This document shows, one piece after another, positions 1-10,296 of a stretch of DNA of 64,000 nucleotides. This DNA is from Branchinecta lynchi (taxonomy: Eukaryota > Arthropoda > Branchiopoda > Anostraca > Branchinectidae): positions 2,753,001 to 2,817,000 of the forward strand of contig JAKZAP010000008.1 of NCBI GenBank assembly GCA_023053575.1, in the 5' to 3' direction. Under the pieces are notes generated by a model, which was given only the letters and a program-made list of their open reading frames with translations, made no database searches and was not told the DNA's origin. The position numbers were made by a program, and so were the translations under genes. The stretch's first letter is position 1. Each line of letters starts with the position of its first letter.

Positions 1-149
1 CTACGATTCTTCGTCAGCGATATTTCGGCCCTTCTTCGTAAGGGTCCTCGTCAGGCTGTCAATCCTCTGGTTCAACTTCGGGGAAGGAAACGAACCTGAT
101 TACAGGTGACGAAGAATCCTAGCTGACGTATCCGTTGTAAACATTGTTT
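1..149. other. no recognised feature
   Basis: This is A/T-rich sequence with no coding region, RNA gene or repeat match that I can see. Confidence 0.5.
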
Positions 150-409
150 GAATAAATATCTGATGCTACGGTTGAAAGTCATCTCACTTTCATCAGACGT
201 TGTCAAATTGGTGAGTAAGAAGGTTAGCACTTAGTGATGTAACTGGATATCAGGTTTTCTTTTGGATGACATCGAAAAGGGCAATTTCGGAAATAGTCGT
301 TTTTGCAGAGCAACCGTGTATCAGATACCACGATAACTACAAAAACGACTAATTGCAGATCCATTTACCATGAACAACATATACCATGGTATCTGCAAAA
401 ATGCAACTA
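150..409 (+). mobile_element. MITE-B copy, 5'-truncated
   Basis: The stretch with AAAGTCATCTCACTTTCATC, the AACCGTG-TATCAGATACCACG block and the 3' end CCATGGTATCTGCAAAAATG matches the right part of the MITE-B element ending at 28822. It ends in GCAACTA at 409, the conserved terminus. The left inverted repeat is missing, so this is a decayed copy. Confidence 0.7.
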
Positions 410-1323
410 ATAACTCATAGAGTACATTTCGCCAGCTAAATACCTTAAATTGTCCAAGCTTAATACCTTTTCTAGAAGTAATTCTTACAGTCCTGAGAAG
501 ACCAAAATAAAATTACTAATGTTCACACTGATCCTATTGAATCTGAACTAATGCATGCCTGTTAGATCTATGTCTGAACATTCGAGTTGCTTCATTGCTC
601 CCTGAGTCATCAAATGCCACATTCCCTCGGGCTTCATCGTCTTTGTGAAGGGTCGTGATAACATGAGCTTCTTATTGCAAATCTGACCTAGACTGGAAGT
701 CGTTTCCATCTGTATAATCCCCAGAAATCAGCACTGTTTGAACTTCCCGCCTTTTCTGACTGCTTCATCACTTTTGCTCCGAGTTAACACTTAAGGCAAC
801 ACGCGAAGCTCCACCCAGGCTCCACTCCACGGTAAATAAAAAAAAAACAAAAAAACGATCTAGCATGCTGAAATCGTGGTTATGTGAGTTCTCAATTCTT
901 CCCTTATTTATAGAGAGATTGCACCCCACCCGGTGAAAACGGATACCGCTACAACGTAAAAAAAAAAATTTAACATCGGGAGGTATAGGACTTTCAACTT
1001 TGAAATTAAATTATCGGCCTTTGACCATCATTCTGAGCCAACAGTTTCCAACGAAGTAAGAGCTTGAAGGCTTCAAAGTTTGAACACAAAAAAGGAGTGT
1101 CGAATGCTATTGGTCGACGATGACGCGGATTTGAAAAAATGTGTCATAATTGACCAATAGGACGAGACTTCATCTTTGTTCACAAACTTTGACGCCTTCA
1201 AACTCCGATCAGAAAGACCACTCATTTACAAAAGTGATCTTATTCCAACAAGAAGGAGCCAGACTAACGATCCTGCAATCGTTAGGATCCCGTCCGTTTT
1301 CTTTGGGTATGGTGCACTCTCTC
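410..1323. other. no recognised feature
   Basis: Intronic or upstream DNA with A-rich tracts near 838-858 and 958-970. I see no gene and no repeat partner elsewhere in the window. Confidence 0.5.
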
Positions 1324-1746
1324 TATTCGTCCTTCATAAAATCGGATGACGAATTGCCGCCAGACGCGCTAGAGGAATAATAACAATCACACGTGAGATC
1401 TGGGTATAAGTTATCTGACGAGTGATTGAGCGATTAGGCTTTCGCATCATATAGAGTCGCGCATTATCCCCGTGGAAAAGACAGCCAGCACTCAGCACTG
1501 AAGTCGGAAGCCAGAAGTGACAAACTTGATGACGCTTGACAGAACAGAGTTGGGTAAATAAAAAAGAGGGGAAGAGGCATTTTAAACAGTTTTAAACATG
1601 GTTAGGCCTAAGAGGAATTGAAAATAGCAAAACAAACCTGGATAAAAGTACACAAAGAAGTAACGTGTCATTGTTTTCTTTGCGATAGTGCACCTAGCGG
1701 CCAAAAAAGAACTAATCTGAGAGGAATTTTATGAGGGGCGTATTCT
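1324..1746 (+). mobile_element. MITE-A copy 1 (about 420 bp, terminal inverted repeats)
   Basis: One of three copies of a roughly 415-base element. The ends are inverted repeats of the type ATACGYCCTTCATAAAAT. The body contains recognisable blocks such as GACGAATTGCCGCCAGACGC and TTAAACATGGTTAGGCCTAA, also found at 30010-30424 (inverted) and 63151-63557. There is no open reading frame shared by the copies, so it is non-autonomous. Confidence 0.8.
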
Positions 1747-1748
1747 TG

Positions 1749-1772
1749 ATGGTATCTGCGAAAACGCAACTA
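1749..1772 (+). mobile_element. MITE-B terminal fragment
   Basis: About 24 bases equal the MITE-B 3' terminus (ATGGTATCTGC, then AAAACGCAACTA). It abuts the MITE-A copy, suggesting a remnant of an element interrupted by MITE-A. Confidence 0.5.
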
Positions 1773-1897
1773 TAAACAAATTTTGTGCTCCAGCTTTGAT
1801 GTTTTCCCCACAGGTTTAAGCAAATGTTGCCGGATGTTACGGTAGAGGTGCGTTGCTGGTAACAGGAATATATAGTATTATCGTCTGTTGATTTTAG

Positions 1898-1966
1898 GGT
1901 GTCTCCACCATCTCGTCATCAAGCAGGAGAGGCATTCATCTTGCCAGCACTGCACGAGCTGCTATT
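1898..1966 (+). CDS. IDH3B: IDH3B exon, mitochondrial presequence region
   Basis: This 69-base exon lies between an acceptor (ATTTTAG ending at 1897) and a donor (GTAAGT from 1967). It reads as 23 codons in phase 0 and joins in frame to the exon at 9401. The peptide is rich in Ser, Ala and Arg with no acidic residues (for example STISSSSRRGIH), as expected of a mitochondrial targeting sequence, and it resembles the presequence end of animal IDH3B. I infer that it completes the presequence. The start codon is not certain. An ATG at about 1834 could give a tiny first exon, but that would need an intron of about 50 bases, so the start may lie outside the window. Confidence 0.68.
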
Positions 1967-2183
1967 GTAAGTTATATTTATTAGAATAAATTTTTAGTTT
2001 GTCATAGTTTAGCGTCAATCCATGAACTCAGCATTTTGTCGAGGGTCAGGGTCAGTCAACTCAGTTCATTGATAGAGCAAAGAATAAATAATTATTTATT
2101 TATCACTTATTTATTCTTCATAGAGAGAAGGATCAGCACGAGTTTCTTAGAAGATACTTCACTTTTGGGGGATCGGAGCCTTA

Positions 2184-2465
2184 GGTTGCGTTCCGCAAAC
2201 TTAACAGTTGTTAACAATCGTTAACTTTACTTCGGGGCGGAGCTAACTGCAGCTTTAACGATCGTTAACTTTTCGCAGTTCCACAACTGTTAACTATTTT
2301 CGTTATAAATATATAAAATATAAAAAAAATATTTAACAATCGTTAAGCTCTGGAACCGAAATTGAAGGTGGGCGGAGCTTAAATTTCGAAATCAGAAACG
2401 TGGAACGTAAAAAGTTAACAACTGTTAACAATTTGTTAACGATCGTTAAGTTCCGGAACGCAACC
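2184..2465. mobile_element. PIF/Harbinger-like MITE with TTA target duplication
   Basis: A 282-base element flanked by TTA at 2181-2183 and 2466-2468. Its termini are inverted repeats starting GGTTGCGTTCC at the left and ending GGAACGCAACC at the right. The inner repeats carry many GTTAAC and CGTTAAC motifs in alternating orientation. A 3-bp TTA duplication is the PIF/Harbinger hallmark; assignment to that superfamily is inferred from this alone. No transposase is encoded. Confidence 0.75.
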
Positions 2466-2468
2466 TTA

Positions 2469-3372
2469 ACTTCAGACAAACTCATGTTTGTTTTCTAGGC
2501 TTCTGTAATCCAGTTCTTATTCTGTTTAAACTAATATTTTTTTTTCTTTTCTCGGACATCATCAGATCGTAAGTGTGTTTGGAATTGTTACTTCAGAGCT
2601 TCCTCTATCTCTGGCTTTATCACCCTTGCCTTCGTTTAGATTTCTAGTATCTTGTAGCTTGCCGACAGGAGGCCTATATCTTTACACTTTTCTCCACCTA
2701 TCACCTTTTTCTACATCCAGGGGTTGCCCAAAGCACTCAGGCCGGAGGGGGGGGGGAGCCCTCATTTCAACGACTTCTGGATCACGATATACGACTCGAA
2801 CATACCGACAATAATGAAACGTTGCGCGCACATTTCCCGCCAACAAATAATAGAACCGGTAAAAATTAACTGCAATGTATCAGCTGAAGTTATTCTTGTA
2901 ATGAAAATTCGGACATACGTAAATTCACAACCTTAGCTTTTCATTTGAGCTTTCGCTAAAGAGGAAAGCTTCCAACGCCTGTATCCGTGACAAGCATCGC
3001 GGGACTCGTAGGCGATAATTTTTTAATCTGCCGTTTTCTCACAAGATTTAACTACTTACCATACAAATTCTAGTCTTTAATATGTTGCGAATCTAAAAAA
3101 TTCAAGCCTAATTGCCAGTCGCCAAATAAATGACACGCCGTTCTTCCAAAAAGAGAATACTATGAAGTGTGCCACAGGCATTTTTTTAACGTTGAGGAGC
3201 AGAGCGTTTTTTTGCGATCCCAATGAAAAGTAAAATAATACCTGGGAAATCGCAAATCTGTCCGTCGGAAAACGTGGCAAAATAGTCATCCAGAGTAGAG
3301 TAAACACAAAGTAGATTTGTTCCGAATTTCAGAAAAAATATATCACATTCGCCGACGAGACTTAATTTTTTT
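2469..3372. other. no recognised feature
   Basis: Intronic DNA with a short G run near 2747-2756. No conserved open frame or repeat partner was seen. Confidence 0.5.
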
Positions 3373-3521
3373 TTTTTCGGGTGTAGTTTCACTGTAATTT
3401 TGAGTTACTTTTGTTTAATTATGAAAGTACTGTGTACCGTTTTATTTGTCCATTCGACACACTTTGCTTTCATAACTAAAACAAAAGTATGTCAAACTAC
3501 AGTGAAACTACATCCGAAAAA
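3373..3521. mobile_element. foldback MITE with about 50-bp imperfect arms
   Basis: TTCGGGTGTAGTTTCACTGT at the left mirrors ACAGTGAAACTACATCCGAA at the right. The similarity continues inward through TACTTTTGTTTAATTATGAAAG and its counterpart. The whole segment of about 150 bases can fold into one hairpin. Non-coding. Confidence 0.7.
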
Positions 3522-3587
3522 TTGCAACCTTAAACTGGTTTGCAGAATTTGATTCCTTCCGTTTGAAAACAAAAGCCGATTCATTAT

Positions 3588-4281
3588 CGTTTAACTGAAA
3601 AGCCTACTTATTTTTATACGTTTGATTTGAGAATTATTTTGACTAAGGGATTTTTGTTTTTTACGCCGCGTAATCTAGTAGTGACGTTTGGAATCTCCGC
3701 TGGTTGCACGACAAATAACTTTACACCGAGTCGCGGAAAATTTGAATGTCTGCAAAAGCGTGTGTTTTAATGGCTAACGAACTGAAGATTTTGAAATGTT
3801 CGATTCCAGATTGCCGAATCACATCCGAAGATAGCCCTCTGTTCCGTGCTACCCCGAATAGGTTTCCTTTGTGGAAGGACACAGTCAACACTCAACAGTG
3901 AATTGGCCAGTACTCCACCAAGTTGATTAGCAAGTTTTCAACTGGTCATGTTCTTCCATCATGGCGAATGCCAAGTTCTTCCTGGTCGCTTTCACTTCCC
4001 ATGTTAATTTCATCTTCCTGGCTTGAAGAATCTAAGTCTGCCATGACTTGTTATTACGGCCATTGGCTGCCGCTGTAGTTGATAAACATTTCAAACATAG
4101 AGCTACGTCCGTATAGAGGTACAACAGTTGTGGAAGAGAATTACATCAGCTAAAATTCAAGAATCGTGGACAACAGAGTAACGAAGTAACGCGTTTTTGT
4201 TAGTTCTTCTAGCCTAATTAAGTAAACATATGATGGGTAATCAGACTGTCGTATAGTAGCCCTATTCTGTTAACCTTTAAC
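3588..4281 (+). mobile_element. family E element carrying a THAP-like remnant
   Basis: The left end TTTAACTGAAAAGCCTACTT matches the family E terminus seen at 4754, 11789, 25152 and 49424. The right end contains GATGGGTAATCAGACTG and TTAACCTTTAACG, the degraded counterpart of the other right ends. At about 690 bases it is longer than the 380-465-base siblings and contains a small open frame at 3746-3901. It may be a less deleted relative of the parent transposon. Confidence 0.55.
3746..3901 (+). pseudogene. possible decayed THAP-type zinc finger
   Basis: A 51-codon open frame contains KCSIPDC followed by LFRATPNRFPLWKDTV. The THAP domain (C2CH zinc finger of P-element-like transposases) starts with a Cys-x(2-4)-Cys pair near its N terminus. 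Later it has a hydrophobic LF-x-P/R stretch and an invariant Trp. The Cys pair and a Trp at comparable spacing are present, but the downstream Cys-His pair and the AVPTIF-like box are not visible before the stop TGA. The location inside a terminal-inverted-repeat element supports a transposase remnant. The assignment is tentative. Confidence 0.3.
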
Positions 4282-4545
4282 GAAACAAACTTTCGGCTTT
4301 CGCCCGACAGAAGCATTATCTGAAAGGTTTCTATCTGTCTCAATCTTCATCTGCGACCTTACCACAAACTAGGGTCCGAGCATCAGTAATTGAAGAACGC
4401 GAAGTTCGCTTTCCCATAACTTAACATAAAAAGATATCGTTTTCCAGTTGTAGGCGTGTCCTGACATTTTCCTCTGAGAGACAGTGGAAGTATACGAAGG
4501 CTTTTCAGATGTGCTTTAACACTAGCATGGAAGCCAACTCCCGAC
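4282..4545. other. no recognised feature
   Basis: Sequence between the family E element and the large palindrome. Nothing was recognised. Confidence 0.4.
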
Positions 4546-4753
4546 TTGAATGAGCTATTCCAGCGTCTGCAGAACCACTCCTGCCTGGGAAATGAATTTC
4601 GGGTGTACACTAAATCTTCCTTGTCCTTTTCAAGCGTTGTACCCACCTCAAACTTGCTTAGTAATCGACATTTTTCCACTGTCCTGGATACACTTGCTTC
4701 GAAAGTTGTACGCGGATCTCCTGTCATTTGATACTGATGGCTTTTCCATTATG

Positions 4754-5218
4754 TTTAAAGTTTAACCGAAAAGGGCTAGGATACGACAATCTAGTTACCC
4801 ATCACTTGTTCACTTAAATAATCTTGAAAACCCGATGAAAAAGCGTTAGTTTGTTTTTCTGATATTTCCAAATAACCGATTATCCCATTGTGCTTGCCGC
4901 TCTTCCCGTTCTTGTGATAGCTCTATGGTGCCTGGAACATTTGGCAACAACACCAGCAGCATAGGAATAAATAAATTGTGTATTTGCGATATCTGACCTC
5001 GATCAAAACATGAGCTTGAAAAATCACATTTGGTCGACAGTTTAAATTTTCGCGGGCGAATTGTGGACGGATTCACCATGGGAGAGCGTCCACATTCCCA
5101 ACGTCCCTACTGAAGATTACTGTGGACAGAATGAAAATCCCCAATGTGTGTTGTAATAATTCAATGTATTTGAATCTAAGATATAAAAATAAGTTGCCTG
5201 TTCAGTTAAACTTTAAAC
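4754..5218 (+). mobile_element. family E MITE inserted in the palindrome's left arm
   Basis: A 465-base element bounded by TTTAAAGTTTAACCGAAAAG and, at the right, CTGTTCAGTTAAACTTTAAA. The corresponding position of the right arm (near 6912) lacks it. No coding capacity was seen. Confidence 0.75.
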
Positions 5219-5556
5219 ATTACAAGCCTTCTTTTCCACTTGTAGTCAAAGTTTGGCCCACAGTCCATGCACGTAACCGTATCTCTCGCTTTTGGTTTAT
5301 AAGGTTTATTCATGTTATCTAGTAAAACATCATTTTAAAAATTAACCTATTATAGTTTTGACAGGCTAAAATCTGAAAGACTTAAGTGAGACAGATACAA
5401 ATCACATGGGAGTAAAACAGGTTGGAAACAAGGCGAGTTGCTGCCATCATGAATTGTGTCCCCAACCTAACGGGGTTCTGAAAACTGGTTTAAACGACTC
5501 GGCTTGTCTTTGACTGGGACGGTTTTACGACTGAAGCTGGGTAGTACTACAATTAA

Positions 5557-6085
5557 AGCATTGTCCAAATAGGTGTAATAAGGTGAATACACACTCCTGT
5601 TCAAATATAACCCAAGAGGTTCTTATCAATGCGGCGTTCGGTGTTGCCAAGGTAATACAATTTTTCGAGCTCTAAAAAATCCGAAAAGGTTCTTAGTATT
5701 ACTTGAAGTACACGAGCACAATGTAACGCAAGTTATACTGTAAAAAAGCAACTAAAATAACGGATTGACAGCATCGATCCTTGAACTGACGAAAAGCAGT
5801 CCTAACAGAACAAAAATGTGTTTTTTTTAAAAAGAAAAGTTGTTTCTTTAGCTTCCAACAAAGTAGAACTTTTGTGCTTTATTTGGCAACCCTGACCACG
5901 CTGCGCCTCTCCTCGGCCCGCTGGCGGAACCAACCAAGTGATCTGATTGGCTCTGCACAAGGAGAATAGAGCCGAGCTCTATTTTCCTTATTCGCCTTAT
6001 TGCAGCGCGCCCCGAGGAAAAGAGGAATCTGTAATAAGCCTTATATGCCGTAATACACCTTATAAAACACGTATTTGGACAATGC
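5557..6085. mobile_element. MITE-F, 529 bp, TTAA target duplication
   Basis: The termini are inverted repeats: AGCATTGTCCAAATAGGTG at the left and, at the right, TATTTGGACAATGC. TTAA flanks both ends (5553-5556 and 6086-6089). The matching place in the other palindrome arm has a single TTAA near 6598-6601, which is the empty site. TTAA duplication is typical of piggyBac-like elements. The terminal bases are not clearly piggyBac, so the superfamily is open. Confidence 0.78.
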
Positions 6086-7112
6086 TTAACAGTTTCATAA
6101 AACGACTCCGATTGTATTTGACTAAAAGTAGTGTCTGGGACCTCGGTGAGGCCAAAATAAACGACTGATACGACTTAGCAAAAGGCAGGAGGGGGGGCCC
6201 GCTCCCTTTGGACCCCCCCTGCATTTATCTCATTTGTCCAACCATAAATTAGGTACCTAATTAAAGTATGCTGGTCTTCCTGGAAATTAGCCTACGTACC
6301 CTTTTTAGAAACAGCAATATTTGACCTTTTTCTGTTGTCAATCTGAGCTGCCAATGCCAAATCGAATATTTGTACCGATGAACCATTACTGACTTCAGCT
6401 GTTGTTGCTTATTGATTGGACCCTTGAAACAATTCCTCTAGTTTGTTGTAGGGGTATCTGCGGCCTTTGTCCATGGATGCAGGGGTAACCTAAAGGGGGG
6501 TCTTTTGCCAAGTCGTATCAGTCGTTTATTTCGGCCTCGCCGAGGTTCCGGGCATTCATTTTAATCAAAAACAATCCGAGTCGTTGAAAGAAAAATTGTT
6601 AATTTTGGCTCAGCACAGCTTCAGTCGTAAGCCCTTCCCTAAAGACAAGTCGAGTCGTTTAAACCAGGTTTCATAAACCCCGATAGGCCGGAGACATGAT
6701 TCACGGGGCCAGCAATACTGCTACCTGTTCTACTGTGACTTGTATCAGCGTCACTTAGGTCTTTCAGATCTTAGCTTGTCAAAATTAATAGGTTAGTTGT
6801 TAAAGTGAAGTCTGACTGGACAACATTGACATACCTTATATATCAAAAGCGAGAGTCAAGGTTATTTGCATGGATTGTTGGCCAAACTTTGACTGTAAGT
6901 AGGAATAGGATTTTTAAACATAATGGAAAAGCCATCATTACTCAAATGACAGGAGACCCGCGAAACAAGTGTGCCCAGAACACATGGAAAAGTGTAGATT
7001 ACAAAGCGAGGTGAGGTGGGAACAACGGTTGAAAAGGACAAGGAAGATTTTAATATACACCGGAAATTCGTTTCCCAGGACAGGAGGGGTTCTGCAGACG
7101 CTGGAATAGCTC

Positions 7113-7277
7113 ATTTTAGTAGGGAGGTAAATTTTTGGCCTCTATGCTAGCAAAGGCGTTACTATCCAGAATGTTTGGTGGGGGAGCAAGGTATTTACCG
7201 ACTGGCTGGTCATTTTTACCGACTTTTTCTGCTAAAAAAACGATTGTTTTAATGAAAAATTGACTGATTTTAAGAAC
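7113..7277. repeat. degenerate host repeat (ACCGACTG/GACTG-rich)
   Basis: Contains ACCGACTGGCTG and A-rich GACTGATTTTAAGAA units that recur at about 9590-9780. It is the target into which the reverse-oriented family II copy at 7278 is inserted. Confidence 0.5.
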
Positions 7278-8036
7278 AAGACCAAAGGTTTCGATGGGAT
7301 CCCAAAAATTCAATATCTGATCCAGACAACTGGGTCTTGTCGCCAGATCCCGTCATCGCCAGACTCCTTGAACATTTTTACAATTAAAATTCAGAAACAG
7401 ATTAAGGCCAAATAGCTAGTCATCTGAGAAAACCAAGTTCAGATATGGATTCAGCACGTGTGTTTACCCCTATAAGTCATATCTGTTTTGACGATAACTT
7501 CCTGCCACTTATGCCAATTTCCTGGTTTCGGTCGAACTCCAGAACTACTTGTCCGGCGAAAAAAGAAAGCTCAAAAACGAACTCAGGGTATCTTCTTTCC
7601 CCAATAATGAACATCTAATCAACTTCAAATAAAAATTTAACTGATAACAGATTTTCTGACTCCAGCCGGATTCCGGTCGAACTATATTTCCGGGTAAAAT
7701 ATGATTGTCAAACACGGATTCAGCATCTCTTCTTACCCTTAAATCGGTTATCTAATCAACTAGAAATAAAACTTAAGCTTCTAACAATTTTCCGGTTTTG
7801 GCCGGATTTGGGGGGAAGTACATGTCCAGGTAGAAATTTTTTTCACATAAGTGTCCAGCATCTCTTCTTGCCCTAAATCGAACATCTAATCAACTCCAAA
7901 TAAAATTTTTAATTTTAACAAACTCTCCGGTTTGGGCCGGATTCCGGGCGAACTACTTGTCCGTCGATAAAATGGTTTTCACCAGCGTCTGCAGCATGTC
8001 TTCCTACCCCTAAATCGGACATTTAATAAAAAATGG
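7278..8036 (-). mobile_element. family II tandem-core element, reverse orientation, 5'-truncated
   Basis: It begins with the complement of the family II 3' end (CAAGACCAAAGGTTTCGATG then GGGATCCC). It continues through about five degenerate core units of some 130 bases with complements of CCGGAATCCGGC and of GTTGATTAGATGTTCGAT. The 5' palindrome and microsatellite are missing. It is the only family II copy that I see in this orientation. Confidence 0.75.
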
Positions 8037-8037
8037 C

Positions 8038-8205
8038 ATAAGCGTGTCCGTACGACTCAAATTAAACCACTCAAATCCTGTGTCAATCAATCACCGCGAT
8101 CTTTGGGCGCAGCTTTGACACCACTTCTGCCTTTCTTCCGCTAGCTACCCGGAGAGGCCGGAGATTTTGCATCAGCAAGGAGAGATAGTCATCAAGAGTA
8201 TTGTA
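8038..8205 (+). repeat. interspersed repeat pair, copy 1
   Basis: About 165 bases matching 30879-31043, including TAAGCGTGTCCGTACGACTC, TTTCTTCCGCTAG and GGAGAGGCCGGAGATTTTGC. The identity is unknown. In both places another element abuts its left edge. Confidence 0.7.
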
Positions 8206-9400
8206 CTTTTTACTTACTGCTGAATGCTGATAGAAGGTTGGAACTCACCCGGAATAATAACTCCTGTGTCTTCTGAGAAAAAAAATCAAACCATAAGTTG
8301 AATTCCACCAGTTCTGTAGTTTCCCTGTCTGCTAAAGATATGTTTTCCTTTTATTTCTGTACCGCATCGTATTTTCTTGCCGTATCTAGTACTTGCTTTT
8401 GCAGTCGGTGTAGGGCTTCGCAGGTTTGCAATCAGTTACGATGGTTCCCGACAGCTTGCGACCGGGTTCCTGTCATCTTATAAGTGGAATTTCTGTCTGG
8501 ATTTGTCTCTGCTGACTTCCGTGCACGAGATTTGAACGGAAAATGATTACAGAGAAAAAAAAAGATGGAAATACACATCAAAATCAGTACTTTGCGTTTT
8601 TGTTTTAAAGAATGAAGGGCGTAGTGATCTTTCTTCTTTGAAGCTGGGGAAACCGGAGAGAAATCGGTGAGACTAGGTGCAGATTTCACCAAATAAAATA
8701 TACAAAGTACTCAGTTGGTTGTTCTTAAATTTTGCATATATGTTCCGCTGTAGTGGAACATTCGTCTCAGCCTTATCGAAAAGTAGCTCTCTCCAACTAT
8801 GCAGTATTTCGACCAGAATGACCTCTGTCGCTCTACAACACTCCTACATCTATGCCACGTTTAGTGCACGAGTCCTGGAGTCCTTCCTGCACAGATCGTG
8901 AAAACTGGCGACGTCAAAAGATCAGATGTACAGGGTTGCCATATTTCGCACGATAGAGTGAATTGTGACTCTATTTTATTTTTGTCACTCTTGTCTTACG
9001 TAGGACATAAAATCCACTCTATTTCAAAAATCGTCCAGAGGTGTAATTTTCCAGCAGTGACTCCTACCAACACTGACTATTTCACGATTTGTCAAGGACA
9101 CTAAATTAAGATTTGTAATTTTTGCAGCATTGATTCTGACCAAAAGTGACCGTTTCCCATTTTTTCATGAAAACAAAATTTCACTCCCAAATCACTCTCT
9201 GTTTTTGAAAGAAAGTCACTCTCTAATCTTTTTCGATGTGCCAACGCTGCCTGGGTTTGACCTCCTTGTCTTCACTGCCTTGCTGTAAATCGCTTTGTCA
9301 TCCGTCTGTGGCGAACAAGCGCCCAAATATAGATTTTTGGCATTAGGGTGGTTAATTTTAAGTAGCTGTACAAGTTCTTGATCTTATTTATACTTTTTAG
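8206..9400. other. intronic DNA, no recognised feature
   Basis: No repeat partner, RNA gene or plausible exon was seen up to the IDH3B acceptor at 9400. Confidence 0.5.
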
Positions 9401-9502
9401 CAAGAGCCAGTAACGAGGCCTGAGAAACGACCCACTTGCACTTTAGTCCCGGGAGATGGAGTTGGACCGGAACTAATTGAGTCCGTTCAAGAGGTGTTCA
9501 AG
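9401..9502 (+). CDS. IDH3B: IDH3B exon, start of mature NAD-isocitrate dehydrogenase beta
   Basis: The exon is 102 bases (34 codons, phase 0 at both ends), with acceptor TTTTTAG ending at 9400 and donor GTAGGT from 9503. The peptide contains TLVPGDGVGPELIESVQEVF. GDGVGPE is the N-terminal signature of isocitrate and isopropylmalate dehydrogenases, where the first beta strand and helix shape the nucleotide-binding cleft. The IDH3 enzyme oxidises isocitrate to 2-oxoglutarate with NAD+ in the mitochondrial matrix as part of the TCA cycle. In animals alpha is the catalytic subunit, while beta and gamma form the other half of the heterodimers. The first residues (QEPVTRPEKRP) are the linker after the presequence. 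Confidence 0.93.
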
Positions 9503-9589
9503 GTAGGTAAAAATCACCTTGTCCGGGCATGAAAGGAACAGATCGAGGCCTGGCTTCATATTACCAGATATCTATTCTTTTTTGCAGGA

Positions 9590-9780
9590 AACCCGACTAT
9601 TTTTTAAGAAAAAACGACTGTTTTGGCGAAATTGACTGATTTCAGAAAACTGACTGTTTTAAAGAAAAAAATGACTAATTTTACGAAAAACTGACTGTTT
9701 CCAAGAAAAAATCAACTGTTTTTAGGAAAATCGCGGCGCTTCACGCCGACTCGGTTATTTTTTACCGACTGGCTGATAAC
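9590..9780. repeat. short degenerate tandem repeat (GACTGTTTT-AAGAAAAA)
   Basis: About seven units of 20-25 bases of the form GACTGTTTTAAAGAAAAA, ending in ACCGACTGGCTG. The same unit and ending occur at 7180-7277, so this is a piece of one interspersed family. Confidence 0.65.
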
Positions 9781-9809
9781 ATTGGGGGAGGGGGGGGGGC
9801 GTCCCCCCT

Positions 9810-9836
<27 letters not shown>
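9781..9836. repeat. opposed G-run/C-run palindrome
   Basis: ATTGGGGGAGG and a G run are followed at once by GCGTCCCCCC and a C run ending CCCCAAT. The two runs are complementary and flanked by ATTG/CAAT, so the segment can form a long GC hairpin or quadruplex/i-motif. The run lengths may be affected by sequencing error. Confidence 0.7.
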
Positions 9837-9839
<3 letters not shown>

Positions 9840-9840
<1 letters not shown>

Positions 9841-10296
9841 GACGCCCCTACTTCCGCTCAGTTAAGCAACACCTTCAGGATTTTATGATAATGGTGAAAC
9901 TTAATCCTAATTGTAACATTTTGTAGACGTTGGGGGGGGGGGGGTCTAAGCTCCCGGAACTCCAGACGTCCTGTCTTCACCGCCATTCGTGTTTGTTTGC
10001 CAACCAACTTGAAAGAGATTTAACTTGTTTTTTGGAATGCCAAAACAGACGTGAAATTTCAGCGGTCCAGTGTGTCAGCTTTCGATTTCGGAGTAGTTTT
10101 CTTCAAAGTTGATTTAGTGCTCCTTATTCCGTACACTGTGGACGCTAGAACAAAATAACACTAAGGAGTAGCGTCAAGACCTATGCTTTCCATGCTTTGA
10201 GAACGGGCCGTACTCGTAGCGCCCCCCGGTACGCTTGCAGCATTTAAAGCAGAGACAAACGTTTTGTTCGTTTGTTAACCTAGACCCAAAAACGTA
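9840..10296. other. no recognised feature except a G run
   Basis: A run of 13 G starts near 9932. No coding or repeat relationship was recognised. Confidence 0.45.

Larger units (their letters stand above)
4546..7112. mobile_element. large palindromic (foldback) element, interrupted by two MITEs
   Basis: The left arm is 4546-4753, 5219-5553 and 6089-6200. The right arm, reading inward from 7112, is 7112-6480. Matching blocks include GCTATTCCAGCGTCTGCAGA with its complement near 7100, GTTTAAACGACTCG with CGAGTCGTTTAAAC (6656-6669), and AAATAAACGACTGATACGAC with its complement near 6520. The arms are about 630 bases each around a core of roughly 280 bases. No transposase is visible. The left arm is lengthened by two insertions absent from the right arm. 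Confidence 0.75.
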
